NCBI GenBank assembly: GCA_028554755.1
Contig: JAPTOF010000015.1
Span: forward strand, 2,852,001 to 2,916,000
Direction: 5' to 3'
Length of the DNA: 64,000 bases
Source of the DNA: Cordia subcordata
Lineage: Eukaryota > Streptophyta > Magnoliopsida > Boraginales > Cordiaceae
Numbering within the stretch: the first letter of the stretch is position 1; every line of letters starts with the position of its first letter. The notes under the pieces were generated by a model. The model was not told where the DNA came from and did no database searches. It saw only the letters and a program-made list of their open reading frames with translations. The position numbers were made by a program, and so were the translations under genes. Shown in pieces: positions 1 to 11,340 of this stretch.

Positions 1-2079
1 CTCGGTAATTTTTGGTGAAGAGGCCAGAATGCCACTTATACCGTTTGGGGCATCTTCTAATTTAGAATTTAGGACAACACTTGCAAATGGTGTAGGATTC
101 ACACTAGAAATTTTCCTCCAAACTTTTTTAGTTTTGAACTTCTTCCATTCACCCTTTTTCTTCTCAACTCTAGGGATTTCTCGGGATGCATTTGCTTGAT
201 GAGCATTCGGGCATGAAGAAATATTATGACCAACTATCTTGCAAATAGACCAAACCATAGGTTTCCAAGCATATTCCACGTCGATTTTTGCCCATTCTCC
301 ATTCCTAAGCTTCACAAAAGTGTGATCTGGGAGAGTCTTGGACAAATCCATTTCAATACAAACACGTGCAAATCCAACAAAAGTTCTAGATTCCGTTAAT
401 TTGTCCATTTGAATTAGTGTGCCAAGTGTGCTAGCCACATCACTAAGCCCTCTTCTAGTGATCAAGGAGCATGGAACATTATGGAGCTTGACCCAAAGTG
501 GAACTTTTTTCCAACTAAAATGGAAGAGTTGTGCATTAGAATCCCATCTTCTAAGCAATAAGGGACGATGATTTACATGCCACATTTGCTCAAGGACTTG
601 TTCACTAAAATTTTCATTTTCAAATTTGAAAACAAAGAGCCCATTTTCAGCGGATTTGATTTCAACCCTCGCAAACATTTTCCAGTGGACATCAACCATT
701 CTCCTAATGAGGAAAAAAGGGGGAGGCTTATCAAGAAATTGGCCAATAAGGCAATGTTTGAAGTGATCATCTCCTTCTAAATAAACCTCCTCGGGTGGCA
801 TTGCCCCAATAAAATCATTATCAATAAAGGGTTCAATGAAATCAAGCTTTCTAGAGCAAGTAAGCATTCCAACAAAGGTACCTTGCCAATCCTTATTTGC
901 GTGCCAAGCTTGCTGATTTTGGTTTTGAGAATTTTGTGCAATGTCATCTTAATTAAAATGATTTGGCATCTGGTTTGGCTTCCATAATGAGGTGTCTTCC
1001 ACGTTGGATGGAGCATGGTGAGTTGGAGTAGATAGAGAGTTAGGTGGCCTTTTAATTTCAGCCAATTTTTGTGAAAGAGGAGGGAAATCAGCAATATTCA
1101 GACTTGGAAAAGAGGTGTTTTTGTGCTGTAAGCTACAAGAAGAACTTTGAAGATTGTGAGTTGTCGAAATTTAATTGGTTGGGCTCTCAAAAGTACAACC
1201 AAAGTCAGAAAAGTGAGCAGCCATGTTTGGAGAAAGTACATCAGCGTTGGAAGAACCAGGGGTTAAAAGACATGAGTTTCCAACAATATTTTGCTGAATT
1301 GAAAAAGGCTCGGTTGGAATTTGGGAAGTAACATTGACCAAGTCATGTGGTGCTTGATGAGTTGTCGAATGGGGGGCTAATGGGCCAGAAAAGGACCTAA
1401 CTTGTTCAGCAAAAATACCTTTCAAAAGGTAATGACCAGCGGATTGTATTTGAGGACCATCGGGTATTGCCTTCTTCAAGGTTTCTTCTTCAGCCGAGTA
1501 TTCTCCTCCAATTTGAGTATGAAGCAATCTTTATTTTCCAGCCAAGACATGCTTAGAATTCTGATTTGAGGCAAGAATATTAGTCCCCAAGCTTGGAGAA
1601 ATAGATGAAGCTCCATTTTGCACGGCAAGCTCACCTTCCTTAAGTGAGGAAATTTCATGATTTTGCTGCAGCTTGGGATCTCCATTCCAAGATTTACTCT
1701 TTCTTATCAAACTTTGGACAAGTTCATGCTTTGCTTTGTCATAGTTATCTTCAAGATTTTGCATGTTTGAGTGCGAATTTGTGGCTGAGTAAGGAGGAGA
1801 GTTGTCATTTGCCTTTACCATGGAGGGACCCGAAGCACTTTGGTGATGTTCCTTGAGTAATAAGGAGCCTTCAACATCATCTCCATCAGATCCCACAAAG
1901 ATATCAGCATTACTTTTTGAAGAAGAGCACTTCACAAGGTTTTGATTCAAAGTATTGCAAGTATTTCTAAGTTCCAAGAAAGATTCAGCCGAGTATTCCT
2001 CTTCATCAACCAAGTTTTTTAATGCAATCCGAGCACTCTTCCTAGTCTTGGTTGCAATTGATCTCTTTTTCTTTCCCAT
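1..2079 (-). pseudogene. H1 ORF1: DUF4283/zinc-knuckle Gag-like protein, broken
   Basis: The product would be an RNA-binding, Gag-like retroposon protein. The start at 2079 (MGKKKRS, then KSARI) carries the basic N-terminal motif shared by all ORF1s here and is probably a nuclear-localisation or RNA-binding patch. A Ser/Gln-rich linker is open from 2079 to 1531 and continues in another frame from 1527 to 1171. The DUF4283 core lies at about 800-260 and the knuckle at about 260-190. The knuckle has lost its first cysteine (Ser at that place) but keeps the other Cys, the His and the last Cys. At least two frame changes break it. Confidence 0.75.
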
Positions 2080-2205
2080 GGGAAGTGGATTTAGAAAGAA
2101 GAATGAAGAAAGAGTAAGGGAGAGAAGGGAGATGAAGAACGGTCAATGGGTGAAGTTGCTAGAGAGAAGGGAGAGCATATTTCTAGAGAGAGAAATCGGA
2201 TATGT
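1..2205 (-). mobile_element. ORF1-only retroposon H1, 5' part, runs off left edge
   Basis: Reading leftwards, the element starts at about 2205 with a CT-rich leader and an ORF1 start at 2079, and leaves the window inside the ORF1 tail. At 2205 it interrupts the ORF2 of L1 just after a conserved Glu-Asn-Gly, so H1 inserted into L1; the other half of L1 must lie beyond the left edge. I class it as ORF1-only because its DUF4283 and tail match H7 (for example a KTKKVWRK-like motif after the knuckle) and not the two-ORF LINEs. Its 3' end is not visible, so that class is inferred. Confidence 0.7.
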
Positions 2206-3363
2206 TCCATTTTCACTCTTGATTACTTGAATGGTGTTTCTGATTTTTCTTCCTTTCACAACATTATGAAAGAACTTGGTGTTTGAATCCCCCTCATTGA
2301 TCCAAGATAATCTAGCTTTTTGGATAAGCAAAGCCTTGTAAGTTGATTCAAGCCTTTCGAAATTAGCTAAAATGTCCTTTTCCTTGTCAAGAAGGGCAGC
2401 ACAATATCCACCGTTAAGAAGAGCACATTGGGTGGCATCAAGCTCCCCATAAAGATCTTTGATAGCATTAGGAATACAAGCAAAATGAGTTTTATCAAAG
2501 GACTTGAGAGCTTGCTTGAGAATTTTTTGCTTTTGAAAGAGGATGAACATTAGAGTACCAAAGACCCGTGTGCTCCAATGCTCCTCCACAAGCTTCAAGA
2601 AATTCGGATGAGAAGTCCAAGCATTATAGAATTTGAATGGTTTTGGTGAAGATTTCCATGCCTTACATGTATGCAAAATAAGGGGGTAATGATCCGAAAC
2701 ACCTGGGCATTCCACCAAAAGAAATGAGAGATGAAAATTGTGAAGCCAAATAGAATTCAGAAATGCCCTCTCAAGTTTGCTTGCCAAAAAGTTGCTAACA
2801 TCACCTTTGTTAGTCCAAGTGAAATGAGGTCCATGCACTTTTGCTTCGTGCACATTTGTTTTAGCAACAAAAGTTTTAAAGTCTCAAGCACTTTTGGGGA
2901 TAGTAGAAGAGTTTGATTTATCCCCACATTGCAAGACCTCATTAAAGTCGCCCAAAATGCAAAGATTATAAGCTTTACACCAAAAAGTCCAGCTCGCAAG
3001 TTTATTCCAAAGCTTTTTCCTATTTGTAGCTTCATTCCTGCCATAGATAAAAGCAACAAGGAATGATGGATTATAGGAGTCAACAAAGTGAAAGAGGAGA
3101 GCTTGATCACAAGAATCAATAAAAGTTGCTTGAATGTTGCTCCTCCAAAATAGCCAAATCCAACCTTTAACCTCACCATCCATATGGTGTGAAAATCCAA
3201 GCTTCCAAAAATGAGAACCAATGAGATTGACTTTATCTTTGCAAGTCACTTTGTTTTCCAAAAGACAAATTATGTCTAATTGATGTTTATTGATCAGCTT
3301 CAACACTTCTTTTTGCTTGTTTGGGGAATTAAATCCCCTTATATTCCAAGAGCAAATCCTCAT
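2206..3363 (-). pseudogene. L1 ORF2, N-terminal endonuclease and start of RT
   Basis: ORF2 starts at 3363 within an ATGA overlap with the ORF1 stop. The apurinic-type endonuclease (EEP family) shows SWNIRGFN, CLLENKV and GDFNEVL in the first 150 residues, and after a frameshift near 2870 the SDH signature (GVSDHYPL). A linker of about 130 residues (CIPNAIK, then SRLSWINEGDSNTKFF in related form) leads towards the reverse transcriptase, but H1 interrupts before any RT motif. The enzyme would nick target DNA for target-primed reverse transcription; this copy is dead. Confidence 0.8.
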
Positions 3364-4216
3364 TGGCCAATTAGGGGAGGAGCTGATTGCTCCAAAATTT
3401 TATTACCATTGTCATTGAGATTGCTAGAGCAATCCAACTTCTCATCCAAGCTTGACTTTTTAGTGTGTTGCAATGTATCATCTTTAACATTCCTTCCTTG
3501 GTCAAGAACCTCAAATTGATTAGCATATACCATTTTGGGGCTTGAGGGGTCATTGGTAATCTTGGGACAAGGAGTAGAAGGCCGAGAAGTAAAGTGCTTC
3601 TTATTAAGAGACAAATCAGCAACCACAGGCTCTTTGGTAGTGTTCTCCATGTGGTCTTGCTTCTTGCCAACAATTTGCCATTCATAGTGAACTTTGGGTT
3701 GTTGCTTAGGAGCTTGCTTTAGAGGTTGAGGCTTTGAAGGGCAAGAATCTTCAATGTGACCAACCATTTTGCAAAAGGAGCACTTTTTTGGTTTCCATGC
3801 ATACTCAACTCCAACTTTTGCTTTAGAGCCATTTCTTAACTTTGGGAATATAGCATCCAGGGGGTTATTCTCCAAATCAACTTCAATGCACACTCTAGCA
3901 AACTCTAAGTTTCTTCTTGAATCCATAAATGCATCCATTTGGAGTGGTTTCCCAATGAAGGAAGCAATATAACCAAGTCCTCTTTTGGAGCAAAGGCACA
4001 TCGGAACATCCCATAATTTAACCCAAATAGGGACTTTTTTGCATGAAAGATTAACAAATTCCAGATTTGGCTCCCATTTTCTCAAAAGAAGAGGCCTATG
4101 ATTAACATGCCATAGTTGTTGGAGAACCTTTTGACAAAATTCATCTTTTTCAATTTTAAAGATAAAGAGACCTTTTCCTTTAGTATGAATGTAAACCTTG
4201 CCAAACTTCTTCCAAG

Positions 4217-4230
4217 CAAAATCAACCATG
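4217..4230. repeat. Target-site duplication of L2 (left copy)
   Basis: CAAAATCAACCATG here is repeated exactly at 5667-5680 on the other side of L2. Confidence 0.95.
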
Positions 4231-5666
4231 ATTTTTTTTTTTTTTGGCTGAGTAAGTAAGATTTCATCAAAAGAAACGATCAAGTACAAGAATCAGAAAC
4301 AAGAGTGGAAAAACCTAAACAAGAATCTCATCTAATTTCCACAATTTTCATAAGGCAATATTCAGCGCATTTGAAGGAAATTTCCTACCAAAAATAATAC
4401 GAGTTCTAACTTCATTGAAGATTGTAATTGAGAATTGTTCCTCAGTTTTTGCTTCTTGCTTGAAAATACGCCGATTTCTCTCGATCCAAATATGATAAAC
4501 GGATGCTCCAAGAAGATGCTTAAGGATAGTAGCTTTCAAGTTATTTTCAAGTGCAAAAGGTGTGAGATAGGCACAAATTTCATCCCAACAAATCAACTTC
4601 TCTGAAAAAGAGAGATTGCAAGACCATGCCTCCAAATTTTGCGAGTGAAGCTACATTCGAAAAAAAGGTGATCTCTTGTTTCACAACCCATGCGACAAAA
4701 GATACAGAGTGGGTTAAAAATCAGTTCCCAACTTAATAATTTTTGAAGAGTTGAAAGCCGATCATGAAAAACAAGCCAGCAAATGAAACCATGTCTAGGG
4801 TTATGTCCTTTGTGCCAAACCAAATGGTGCCAGTTAATTGTATGACCCTTCTTGCGAATATGATCCCAAGTAAGCTTAAATGAAAAATCACCATTATTTG
4901 AAGGCAGCCAAAGAAAAGAATCTTGGACATTTTCATCAAGAATGATAAGTGGAATCTGGACATGGAGAAGATTTAAAGGCCAAGTCCATTGACCATTAAT
5001 ATAGATGTCACAAACCTTGGCAAGCAAAGGAGGTGAAGGAAAGGTAGAGCTCCAATGGTTGAGAAGAGGACCTTCTTGATGCCAATTGTCCAGCCAATAA
5101 AATGTATTTGAGCCATTGCCAAGTTTATGTTGGATGAAATTCCTTGCAACCCCACGGATTTGCAAAAGAGACTTAAGGATCCAGCTTGCATCATGAGGAA
5201 TTTTCATTGCCCAAATGGAGCTATTCTTGATATAATTTGAATGGATCCACTTGCTCCAAAGAGTGTCTTTGGTGGCATACATTCTCCAAAAGATTTTGAG
5301 TAAGTAAGTGACATTGATCTCACTCAATCTTTGAATACCAAGACCCCCTTCAAGGAATGGTAAGCAAACATCTTTCCAAGCAATTTTTGGCCTGGTACCT
5401 CTCCACAGAAAGGATCTGAACTTTGATTCAATTGCTGCCATAGTACCTTCTGTGAGGAGGAAAGCACTTGCCCAAAAAGAACAAATTTGCACAAGAATGG
5501 ATTTAATGAGAACAAGTCTTCCAGCAAAAGAAAGCCATTTGTTTGCCCAATTTTCAAGCTTTGCATTGATCTTTTCAAGGAGAGGCATGCAATCAGCTTT
5601 CCTAAGTTTCCTTGAGACAAGAGGAATACCTAAATAGCAGATGGGAAGAATACCTTCTTTGAATTC
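4231..5666 (-). mobile_element. 5'-truncated LINE L2 in L1 ORF1, with perfect 14-bp TSD
   Basis: A T14 run at 4232-4245 (poly(A) on the reverse strand) marks the 3' end, preceded by the typical CTTACTTACTCAGCC terminus. The 5' end is truncated in the RT C-terminal part at 5666. CAAAATCAACCATG occurs at 4217-4230 and again at 5667-5680, a perfect target-site duplication, and removing L2 rejoins the L1 ORF1 exactly. About 1.4 kb. Confidence 0.95.
4315..5666 (-). pseudogene. L2 ORF2 C-terminal fragment (RT thumb, zf-RVT)
   Basis: Open from 5675 to 4593 (the first codons belong to the junction), it begins at the conserved LPICYLGIPLVSRKLRKAD segment just after the RT palm. It continues through WLSFAGRLVLIKS, FLWRGTRPKIAWKDVC and WLDNWH to the zf-RVT zinc finger (CIFC, ETRDH, C). 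A frameshift near 4630 passes the end (LTPFALENNLKATILKHL, then IWIERNRRIF) into another frame. It lacks the FADD active site and could never be active by itself. Confidence 0.85.
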
Positions 5667-6744
5667 CAAAATCAACCATGTTCTTGATTAGGAAGTAGGG
5701 TGGGGGGGGGCCTAAAAATTGTCCAACTAAGCAATGGCTCCAAAAATTGTCCCCATCATCATATAAATCCTCAGGAGGATCAACAACTTCTCTAATACCA
5801 TCAACCACATTATAAACATGCTCTTCCTCAAATTTCAGATTTGAGAGGAGGATTTGATGACATGGCTGCCATGTCATTTAATGAAGAGGGCTGACTTGGC
5901 TTAAGTGGGTCAGCCAAGCTCTTGAGATTTGAGTTTCCAAGAGAAGGGAAAAGTTCCAATGGCTCACGTGTTTCAAGCATAGTGTCAGATGGATCAGATT
6001 TTGAGTGAGTTTGACTTGAGTGAGTTGTCAAGTCTTGTTTGGAGTGGGCTGAAAAGGTGCTGCCAATCTCTTTTTCTCCATGCATTACCTCCAGAATAAT
6101 GCTATTATCCGGAAGTTGTTGACCAATGGGTAAAGTATGGGCATCCATATCTTTTTCTTCTTCGTTGAAGACACCATGGTCGAACAAGGAGTTTGGAAAT
6201 GAAAAAGGTGCTATGCAAGCTCTTTTTCCACTTTCTTTTTTTGTGGACTAACAAAAGTGTTAGATTTAGAAGAGGAAGAGTTTCTTGAGTGAGGAGTACA
6301 AGAGAGCTTATGAATCAAATCAACCTTAGCTTTTGATTGTGCATCAAGGTGTTTCTTATATGTGCAACCAGATTCAAGTGCTTTAAACACATCCTGAAAT
6401 TCTTTACTAGAGGTGGATGAACCATCTTCTCTCTCAAGGGAAGAAGAAGAAGAGGCTGAAGCCACCTCATTGAAAGTATCTTTAGAAGAAGAAAAAGCTT
6501 TTGGACTATCTAACGTTTGCTTCTTTGCAAGAATTCTTGCACTTTGCCTAGAAGAAGTAGAAACTTTCTTCTTTTTCCCATGAATAAGCAATCGGGAAGC
6601 AAGAGGGGTGTGGAGAAGTGAAGTGTTTGAAGGTTTTTTTAATGGAAGATGGTGATATGGTGGTGGCATGTGGAGGAGTGATGGTGGCTGATTGCAAAAG
6701 TTCTAGAGAGAAGGGGGAGGAATTTCATGGTAGAGAGAGAAAGC

Positions 6745-8789
6745 CATAAACAAAATTTGTCTTCAATTGAGGGGCATTGGTATTTAACGTCTTAGGGCAA
6801 GTTTTAACAGAGTGACCAACAATCCTGCAAGTGGGATGAACAAGTGGCTTCCAAGTGTATTCCACATCAATTATAGCCCATTCCCCATTTTTGAACTTAA
6901 CAAAAGTATGATCGGGGAGTCCTTTTGAAAGATCCATTTCTATACAAACTCTTGCAAATCCAACAAAGGTTCTAGATTCTATCAATCTATTCATTTGTAT
7001 TGGACAACCAAGTGTGCTACAATATAGCTAAGGCCTTTCCTAGTAATCAATGAACATGGCACATTTCTTAGCTTAACCCACAAAGGAACTTTCTCCCAAC
7101 TAAAGTGCAACAATTGTGCATTAGGATCCCATCTTCTTAATAATAAGGGTTTATGGTTGACATGCCACATTTGTTCCAAGATTTGGTTACAAAAATGATC
7201 ATTTTCAAACTTGAACACATACAAACCATTTTCGGCTGATTTTATTTCAACTTTCCAATAGCTTTTCCAATGCAAATCCACTATTCTTCTAATAAGAAAA
7301 AAAGGAGGGGGTCAGGAAATTGTCCAATTAAACAATGTTCCCATTGCCTATCACCTTCTTTAAAAACATCTTCTTGTAGGTCAGCCCTTAAATTGCCATT
7401 TTCCATTAAGAAAGGTTCATAATAATCAAGTTTAGTAGAGCTGAAGAGGTTACCCACATATGTGCCTTGCCAATCTTTGCTAGTGTTCCATGCATTTTGG
7501 CTTAGTACTTGATGTTGGTGACTACCATGAGAAGCAAAATGTTCCACATTTTTTAAAGCACCATGATCCTCTTTGCTAGTGGTACCATGCCTATTCAAAT
7601 GTGGAAAGTGTTGAGGAGAAATAAGGGCTGGAATGGTGTGTGCTGACTTGGCATTGGAGTTGAAATTCTCAAATGACTTGGTAGCCACATCATGAGAGGA
7701 AAATAAGTTGGCTGCCAAGTTATTTTTCCCTAAGGGATCACGTGACAATGGAGAGAAATCAGCCATATTTGGAGTGGAAAAAGGTGTAAAGTTACCTTTC
7801 ATTGGCCGGTAGGGACAATTTGAATTAAGTGGATTTTCATTTAATTGGCATTAACTAGTAGCCGAGGAGCTAAAATCCATTGGAGAATGATGTGTTGTCG
7901 GCCTTAGGGAGAGTCCAGCAGCCAAAGAGCTAAAATCCATTGGATGAAGATGTGTTGTCAGCCTTGATGATACAGAGTACACTTTTTGACTTGAAAAGGT
8001 ACCATAAAGAGATGGAGTATCAGTCAAGTTATTTCCCAAAAAATCTTTAGCTGAAGAACCAGTGGATAAAAGCTTGGACTTAACTATGCAATCATCTTCT
8101 TCTACCCAATTTTCATAAGTATTTTCATGGTGAATTGCTCCATGAAATTCGTTCTTTAAAGCATAAGGATGATTCTCCAAGGCAAGAGAAGTATTTTGAG
8201 TGCCATATTGTTGGGGTTCAGATGCATTTTCCAAAGGCAGAAGAACAGGCGGCTATACCTTCTTCCTCTCCAAGCTTGCTTTGAGTTTCTTGAGCAAAAT
8301 CCTTCAAAGCATCCAAAGCTCTGGCACTCAACTTCTTGCTTCTTTGTCCCAAACTCTTGACAAGCTCCATCTTGGAGATATTGTACTTTTCCTCCAAATA
8401 ATTTCCAAGACCAATCCGAGATGAAGATTTAGCTAGCTCTTGTTTAGCCTTTTCAATCTTTTTGTCAATCACCAAAGAAAGAGAAGAAGAGAAATCTTCT
8501 TGTACACGAGAAGAAGGTGAAGAAGATTTGAAGCCCATATTGTTGATAGTTATGCCATTTTGAGTTCAAAGCTTGAGTTAGTAGAGACACCTTCTTCATG
8601 CAAGAAAGATGATGTTGACCATTCAGCCATATAAGGAGAGGTGTCAATATTTTTGGATATTCCAGCCACACTGCCTTCATTTTCAGTAAAGATTGGTGAA
8701 AGTTCTTCATAGGATTCTTTAAGCTTTTGCTTGATTGCTTTGATTCTAGCGCTTTTACGAGAGAAAGTATGATTCTTCTTGTTAGGCAT
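6745..8789 (-). pseudogene. H2 ORF1: DUF4283/zinc-knuckle protein of the ORF1-only clade
   Basis: The start at 8789 reads MPNKKNHTFSRKSARIKAI. A coiled, Lys/Glu-rich segment (8538-8218) contains KKIEKAKQELAKS and LGNYLEEKYNISK. Ser/His-rich linkers follow (8234-7851 and 7802-7281) with TYVGNLFSSTKLDYYEPF and EHCLIGQFPDP. The DUF4283 core spans 7281-6860 with SRTFVGFARVCIEMDL, the signature of the ORF1-only clade. The knuckle at about 6850-6790 has His where the first Cys should be. At least four frame changes or stops are present. Confidence 0.75.
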
Positions 8790-8853
8790 GATTTAAAAGA
8801 TGAATTAAAGGAGATGAAGAATGGTAGATGAGTGTAAGTTGAGTGTAGTAACT

Positions 8854-8875
8854 TGTTCCTCCAAAAAAAAAAAAA
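8854..8875 (+). mobile_element. 22-bp micro-retroposon: LINE 3' terminus plus poly(A)
   Basis: Nine bases (TGTTCCTCC) plus A13, flanked by GTTGAGTGTAGTAACT (8838-8853) and GTTGAGCGCAGTAACT (8877-8892), a 16-bp duplication with two mismatches. The nine bases match the terminus of L6 (ACTTGTTCCTC then A's). It is best read as an extremely 5'-truncated LINE insertion in the 5' UTR of H2, on the opposite strand. Confidence 0.75.
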
Positions 8876-8897
8876 GGTTGAGCGCAGTAACTCTAGA

Positions 8898-9136
8898 TAA
8901 ATGCTTGGAAAGAAGTTTGTCTTTGTTTAAGGGCTTTTTGTTTTTGGTAAAGGATAAACATTGAAATACCAAAGACCCGTGTACTCGAATGCTCACAAAC
9001 AAGCTTCAAGAAATCATGATGAGAAGTCCAAGCATTATAAAATTTGAAAGGGTTGGGAGAGAATGCCAAGACTTACAAGTTTGCAAAATAAGAGGGCAAT
9101 CCACAAAAGAGAAGTTACAATAATGTACAAAAGAAA
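8898..9136 (-). mobile_element. LINE remnant L3 (endonuclease C-terminus)
   Basis: On the reverse strand a short stretch resembles the region between endonuclease and RT: CPLI..TCKSW, NPFKFYNAWTSHHDFLKLV, STRVF and MFILYQKQKALK. About seven residues around the SDH motif are missing. It is cut on the left by the 5' end of H2 and abuts the 3' end of L4 on the right. It appears to be an old target of both. Confidence 0.6.
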
Positions 9137-9149
9137 ATTTCAAAAAAAA

Positions 9150-10391
9150 AAAAAGAAGGGGAACAAAACCAAACTCAAGATCTCGACAAGTCCCCGAGAT
9201 TTACAAATATCTTTCTTAACACAAGAGAAAGCAAATTTTTTCCCAAGAGTACGCTTTGTTCTAACATCATTGTAGATGGTAATGAAGATTTGCTCTTTAG
9301 TCATTGTTTTTGCATTGAATTCCCACTTATTTCTTTCCTTCCAAATATGATAAATAGCAGCACCAAGGAAGTGTTTGATGATTGTGGCCTTCAAGTTCTT
9401 CTCAACGGCAAAAGGAGTAATATAATGGATGATGCTATCCCAATTTGTGAGGGAATTACTCACCTTAGCTCCAATCCTTTGCGCCAAATCCTCTTAGTGA
9501 AAGGGCACTCAAAGAAAAGATGATCCCTTGTTTCGTAACCTATAAAACAGAAGATGCACATCAATTTAATGGCCATAACCTAAGCAAGGAGACGATACTT
9601 TGTATTGAGCTTGTCTCGAAAGGCAAGCCAAGTAATGAATGCATGTCGTGGTGTGTGGCCCTTGAATCAAACAAAATTATACCAATGAACTTTGCTTGCT
9701 TTGTTCCTCAAGAAATCCCAAGTATGATCGAAAGAGAAATCTCCATTAGAAGATAATTCCCAAGTGAAAGAATCCAAGACATTATGATTGAGTGGGAACT
9801 CAGAAGGATGAATGCGATGGAGTTGAATAAGCCAATTCCATTCATAATGAGAGAACAAAGAACTAACCATAGCTCAGATGGGTGGATGTGGGAACACCTT
9901 GTTCCAATGTGGAAGAAGAATACCAATTTCATGCCATTTGTCAAGCCAAAAGGAAGTGTAATCGCCATTACTCAATTTGTTGTGGATATGTTGTCTAGCA
10001 ACTTCTCGACAATTGAGGATGGACTTGAAGATCCAACTAGCATCCTTAGAATGATGGACAAGTCAAATGGAATCCTCTTTGATATAGTTTGAATGAACCT
10101 ATTTGCCCCAAAGAGAATTTTTGTTCGCATACATCCTCCAAAAGATCTTTAGTATAAAGGTGGTGTTTATGTCATCCAATCTTCTAATTCCGATGCCCCC
10201 TTCATCAAGAGGATGGAAAAGATCTTTCCAAGCAACTTTAGCCCCAGTGCCTCTCTAAGGAAAAGCTTTGAACTTAGACTCAAAATTTGCAATGATTCTT
10301 TTTGGTGAAAGTAAAGCTCTAGCCCAATGTGCAAAGATAACAATGGTGGACTTTATGAGAGTGAATATACAGGCAAAAGAAAGCCAATTTG
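9150..10391 (-). pseudogene. L4 ORF2 C-terminal part (RT end and zf-RVT)
   Basis: Reading leftwards from 10391: WLSFA, LIKS, a region equivalent to FLWRGTGAKVAWKD, the conserved LGIRRLDDIN at about 10190, and IHSNYIKE near 10090. The zf-RVT segment follows at 9870-9480, broken into three frames. The last block (9487-9140) is open: NWDSIIHYITPFAVEKNLKATIIKHFLGAAIYHIW, here split by eye, then TLGKKFAFSCVKKDICKS. The usual stop after the final VEIL is lost, so the frame runs into the 3' UTR. Confidence 0.7.
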
Positions 10392-10594
10392 TTTTTTTTC
10401 TTTTGCAAGGTAAGTAAGATTTGAATTAACGAAAATTTGTAAATATACATCCCAAACTCATCAAATCTTAAGATACAACAATACTAATCCAATCTAGATT
10501 TGAGGGACAAGAAATAACAGCAAGGAAAAAAAATAAAAATGATACATGGAGAAATCCAAAATTTAATGAGTCACAAATCAGAGTTGAAAACAAG

Positions 10595-11340
10595 CTAAAA
10601 GTCCACATGCCCAGCCAAAAACTGCAGATTATTAAGCTTCTTCCTTCCATGCTCTTCCTTACTAGCTTCGGCCACAAGGACCTGATCATTTCCCATTAGA
10701 TCAACGCCACGAATGAGCTCAACATTTTCATCTTCAAGAATTAGGTTGCCTTCAATTTTCTCATTTTTGGCCAAGGACACCATGCCATTCATCTTCCTCA
10801 TGTTCTTCTTTTCAAAAACACGAGGAGAATCATTCACTTCATTGTTCCTTGCTTTGGATTCTTCATTTGCTTGATCATTCTTGTAATTATCTACCTTGGC
10901 TTCAAGAATCCCAAAACAATTAGATGAAGGTACATGAGTGATGATTGTGCTAGATTTATTTTGCTGCCCTTTTTTGTTCTCCACAACTCTCCATTCATTT
11001 GTAACATGAGTTCTTTTCATTACATTTGCTTTCTTCCTCTCAAGGGGTTTTTGAAATCCCCCATGTTGTTGGGGCGAAGGTTATGACCAATCACTTTGCA
11101 ACTAGTGCATTTCAATGGTTTCCAAGTGTATTCAATATCAATCTTAACCCAACTACCATCTCTAAGCTGAACAGAAGTGTAGTCCAGTAATTCTTTTTCA
11201 AGATTAACCACCAGAAAAACACAGGCAACACCAATAAAAGTGCGTTATTGAGTAAGTGAGTCCATTTGAAGTGGTGTTTTGATAGTGCTAAAAATATAAG
11301 TAAGCCCTCTTCTAGTCATCAGGCTACAAGGAACATTCCT
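10595..11340 (-). pseudogene. H3 second ORF1 C-terminal segment
   Basis: It starts abruptly at RNVPCSLMTRRGL of DUF4283, passes one in-frame stop (in the RTFIG region), then VNLEKELLDYTSVQL and a knuckle CTSCKVIGHN whose last Cys is lost. From 11020 to 10595 a 141-residue hydrophilic tail is open (TNEWRVVENKKG at its start). An H-type 3' UTR follows, not an ORF2. It is more diverged from the main H3 ORF1 than that copy is from H5, which argues for two parents. Confidence 0.7.

Larger units (their letters stand above)
3360..6669 (-). pseudogene. L1 ORF1: DUF4283/zinc-knuckle protein, split by L2
   Basis: From right to left: a basic N-terminus (GKKKKVSTSSRQSARI near 6580) and a Ser-rich linker to 6211; a linker open from 6187 to 5828; a conserved block with REVVDPPEDLYDDGDNFW leading to GQFLGPPPP at about 5700; then the L2 insertion. 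It resumes at 4230 with MVDFAWKKFGK, continues through the DUF4283 core (RRNLEFARVCIEVDL) and reaches an intact CCHC knuckle (C-SF-C, H, C) at about 3740-3790. The region 4230-3360 is open. The initiator Met is out of frame by one base. The DUF4283 is of the two-ORF type. Confidence 0.8.
2206..6744 (-). mobile_element. Two-ORF LINE L1, interrupted by L2 and H1
   Basis: The 5' end is at about 6744, where the reverse strand reads CTTTCTCTCTCTACCATGAA, the same leader start as L10, L14 and L15. ORF1 begins near 6575, is split by L2 (4231-5666) and ends at 3360; ORF2 starts at 3363 and is cut at 2205 by H1. L1 sits inside the ORF1 of H2, just after that element's zinc knuckle. The 3' half is outside the window. 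Confidence 0.8.
6745..8897 (-). mobile_element. ORF1-only retroposon H2, 5' part, interrupted by L1
   Basis: The 5' UTR runs from about 8897 to 8790 (reverse strand: TCTAGAGTTACT..., the leader also seen in H3) and ORF1 from 8789 leftwards. At 6744 L1 interrupts it just after the zinc knuckle, so the 3' UTR is outside the window. A 22-bp micro-insertion sits in its 5' UTR at 8854-8875. H2 lies inside the LINE remnant L3. Confidence 0.75.

Noticed and set aside
2143..2853. Last 19 codons of the open frame as part of the ORF2 protein
   Set aside because: They are the 5' UTR of H1 read through in frame by chance.
3360..4289. DUF4283/zinc-knuckle ORFs as domesticated host genes
   Set aside because: All are followed by ORF2 or an element 3' UTR and carry lesions; nothing suggests selection for a host role.
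9140..9165. A-rich tract at 9149-9160 as a plus-strand insertion with TSD
   Set aside because: No flanking duplication; it fits a T-rich stretch in the L4 3' UTR.
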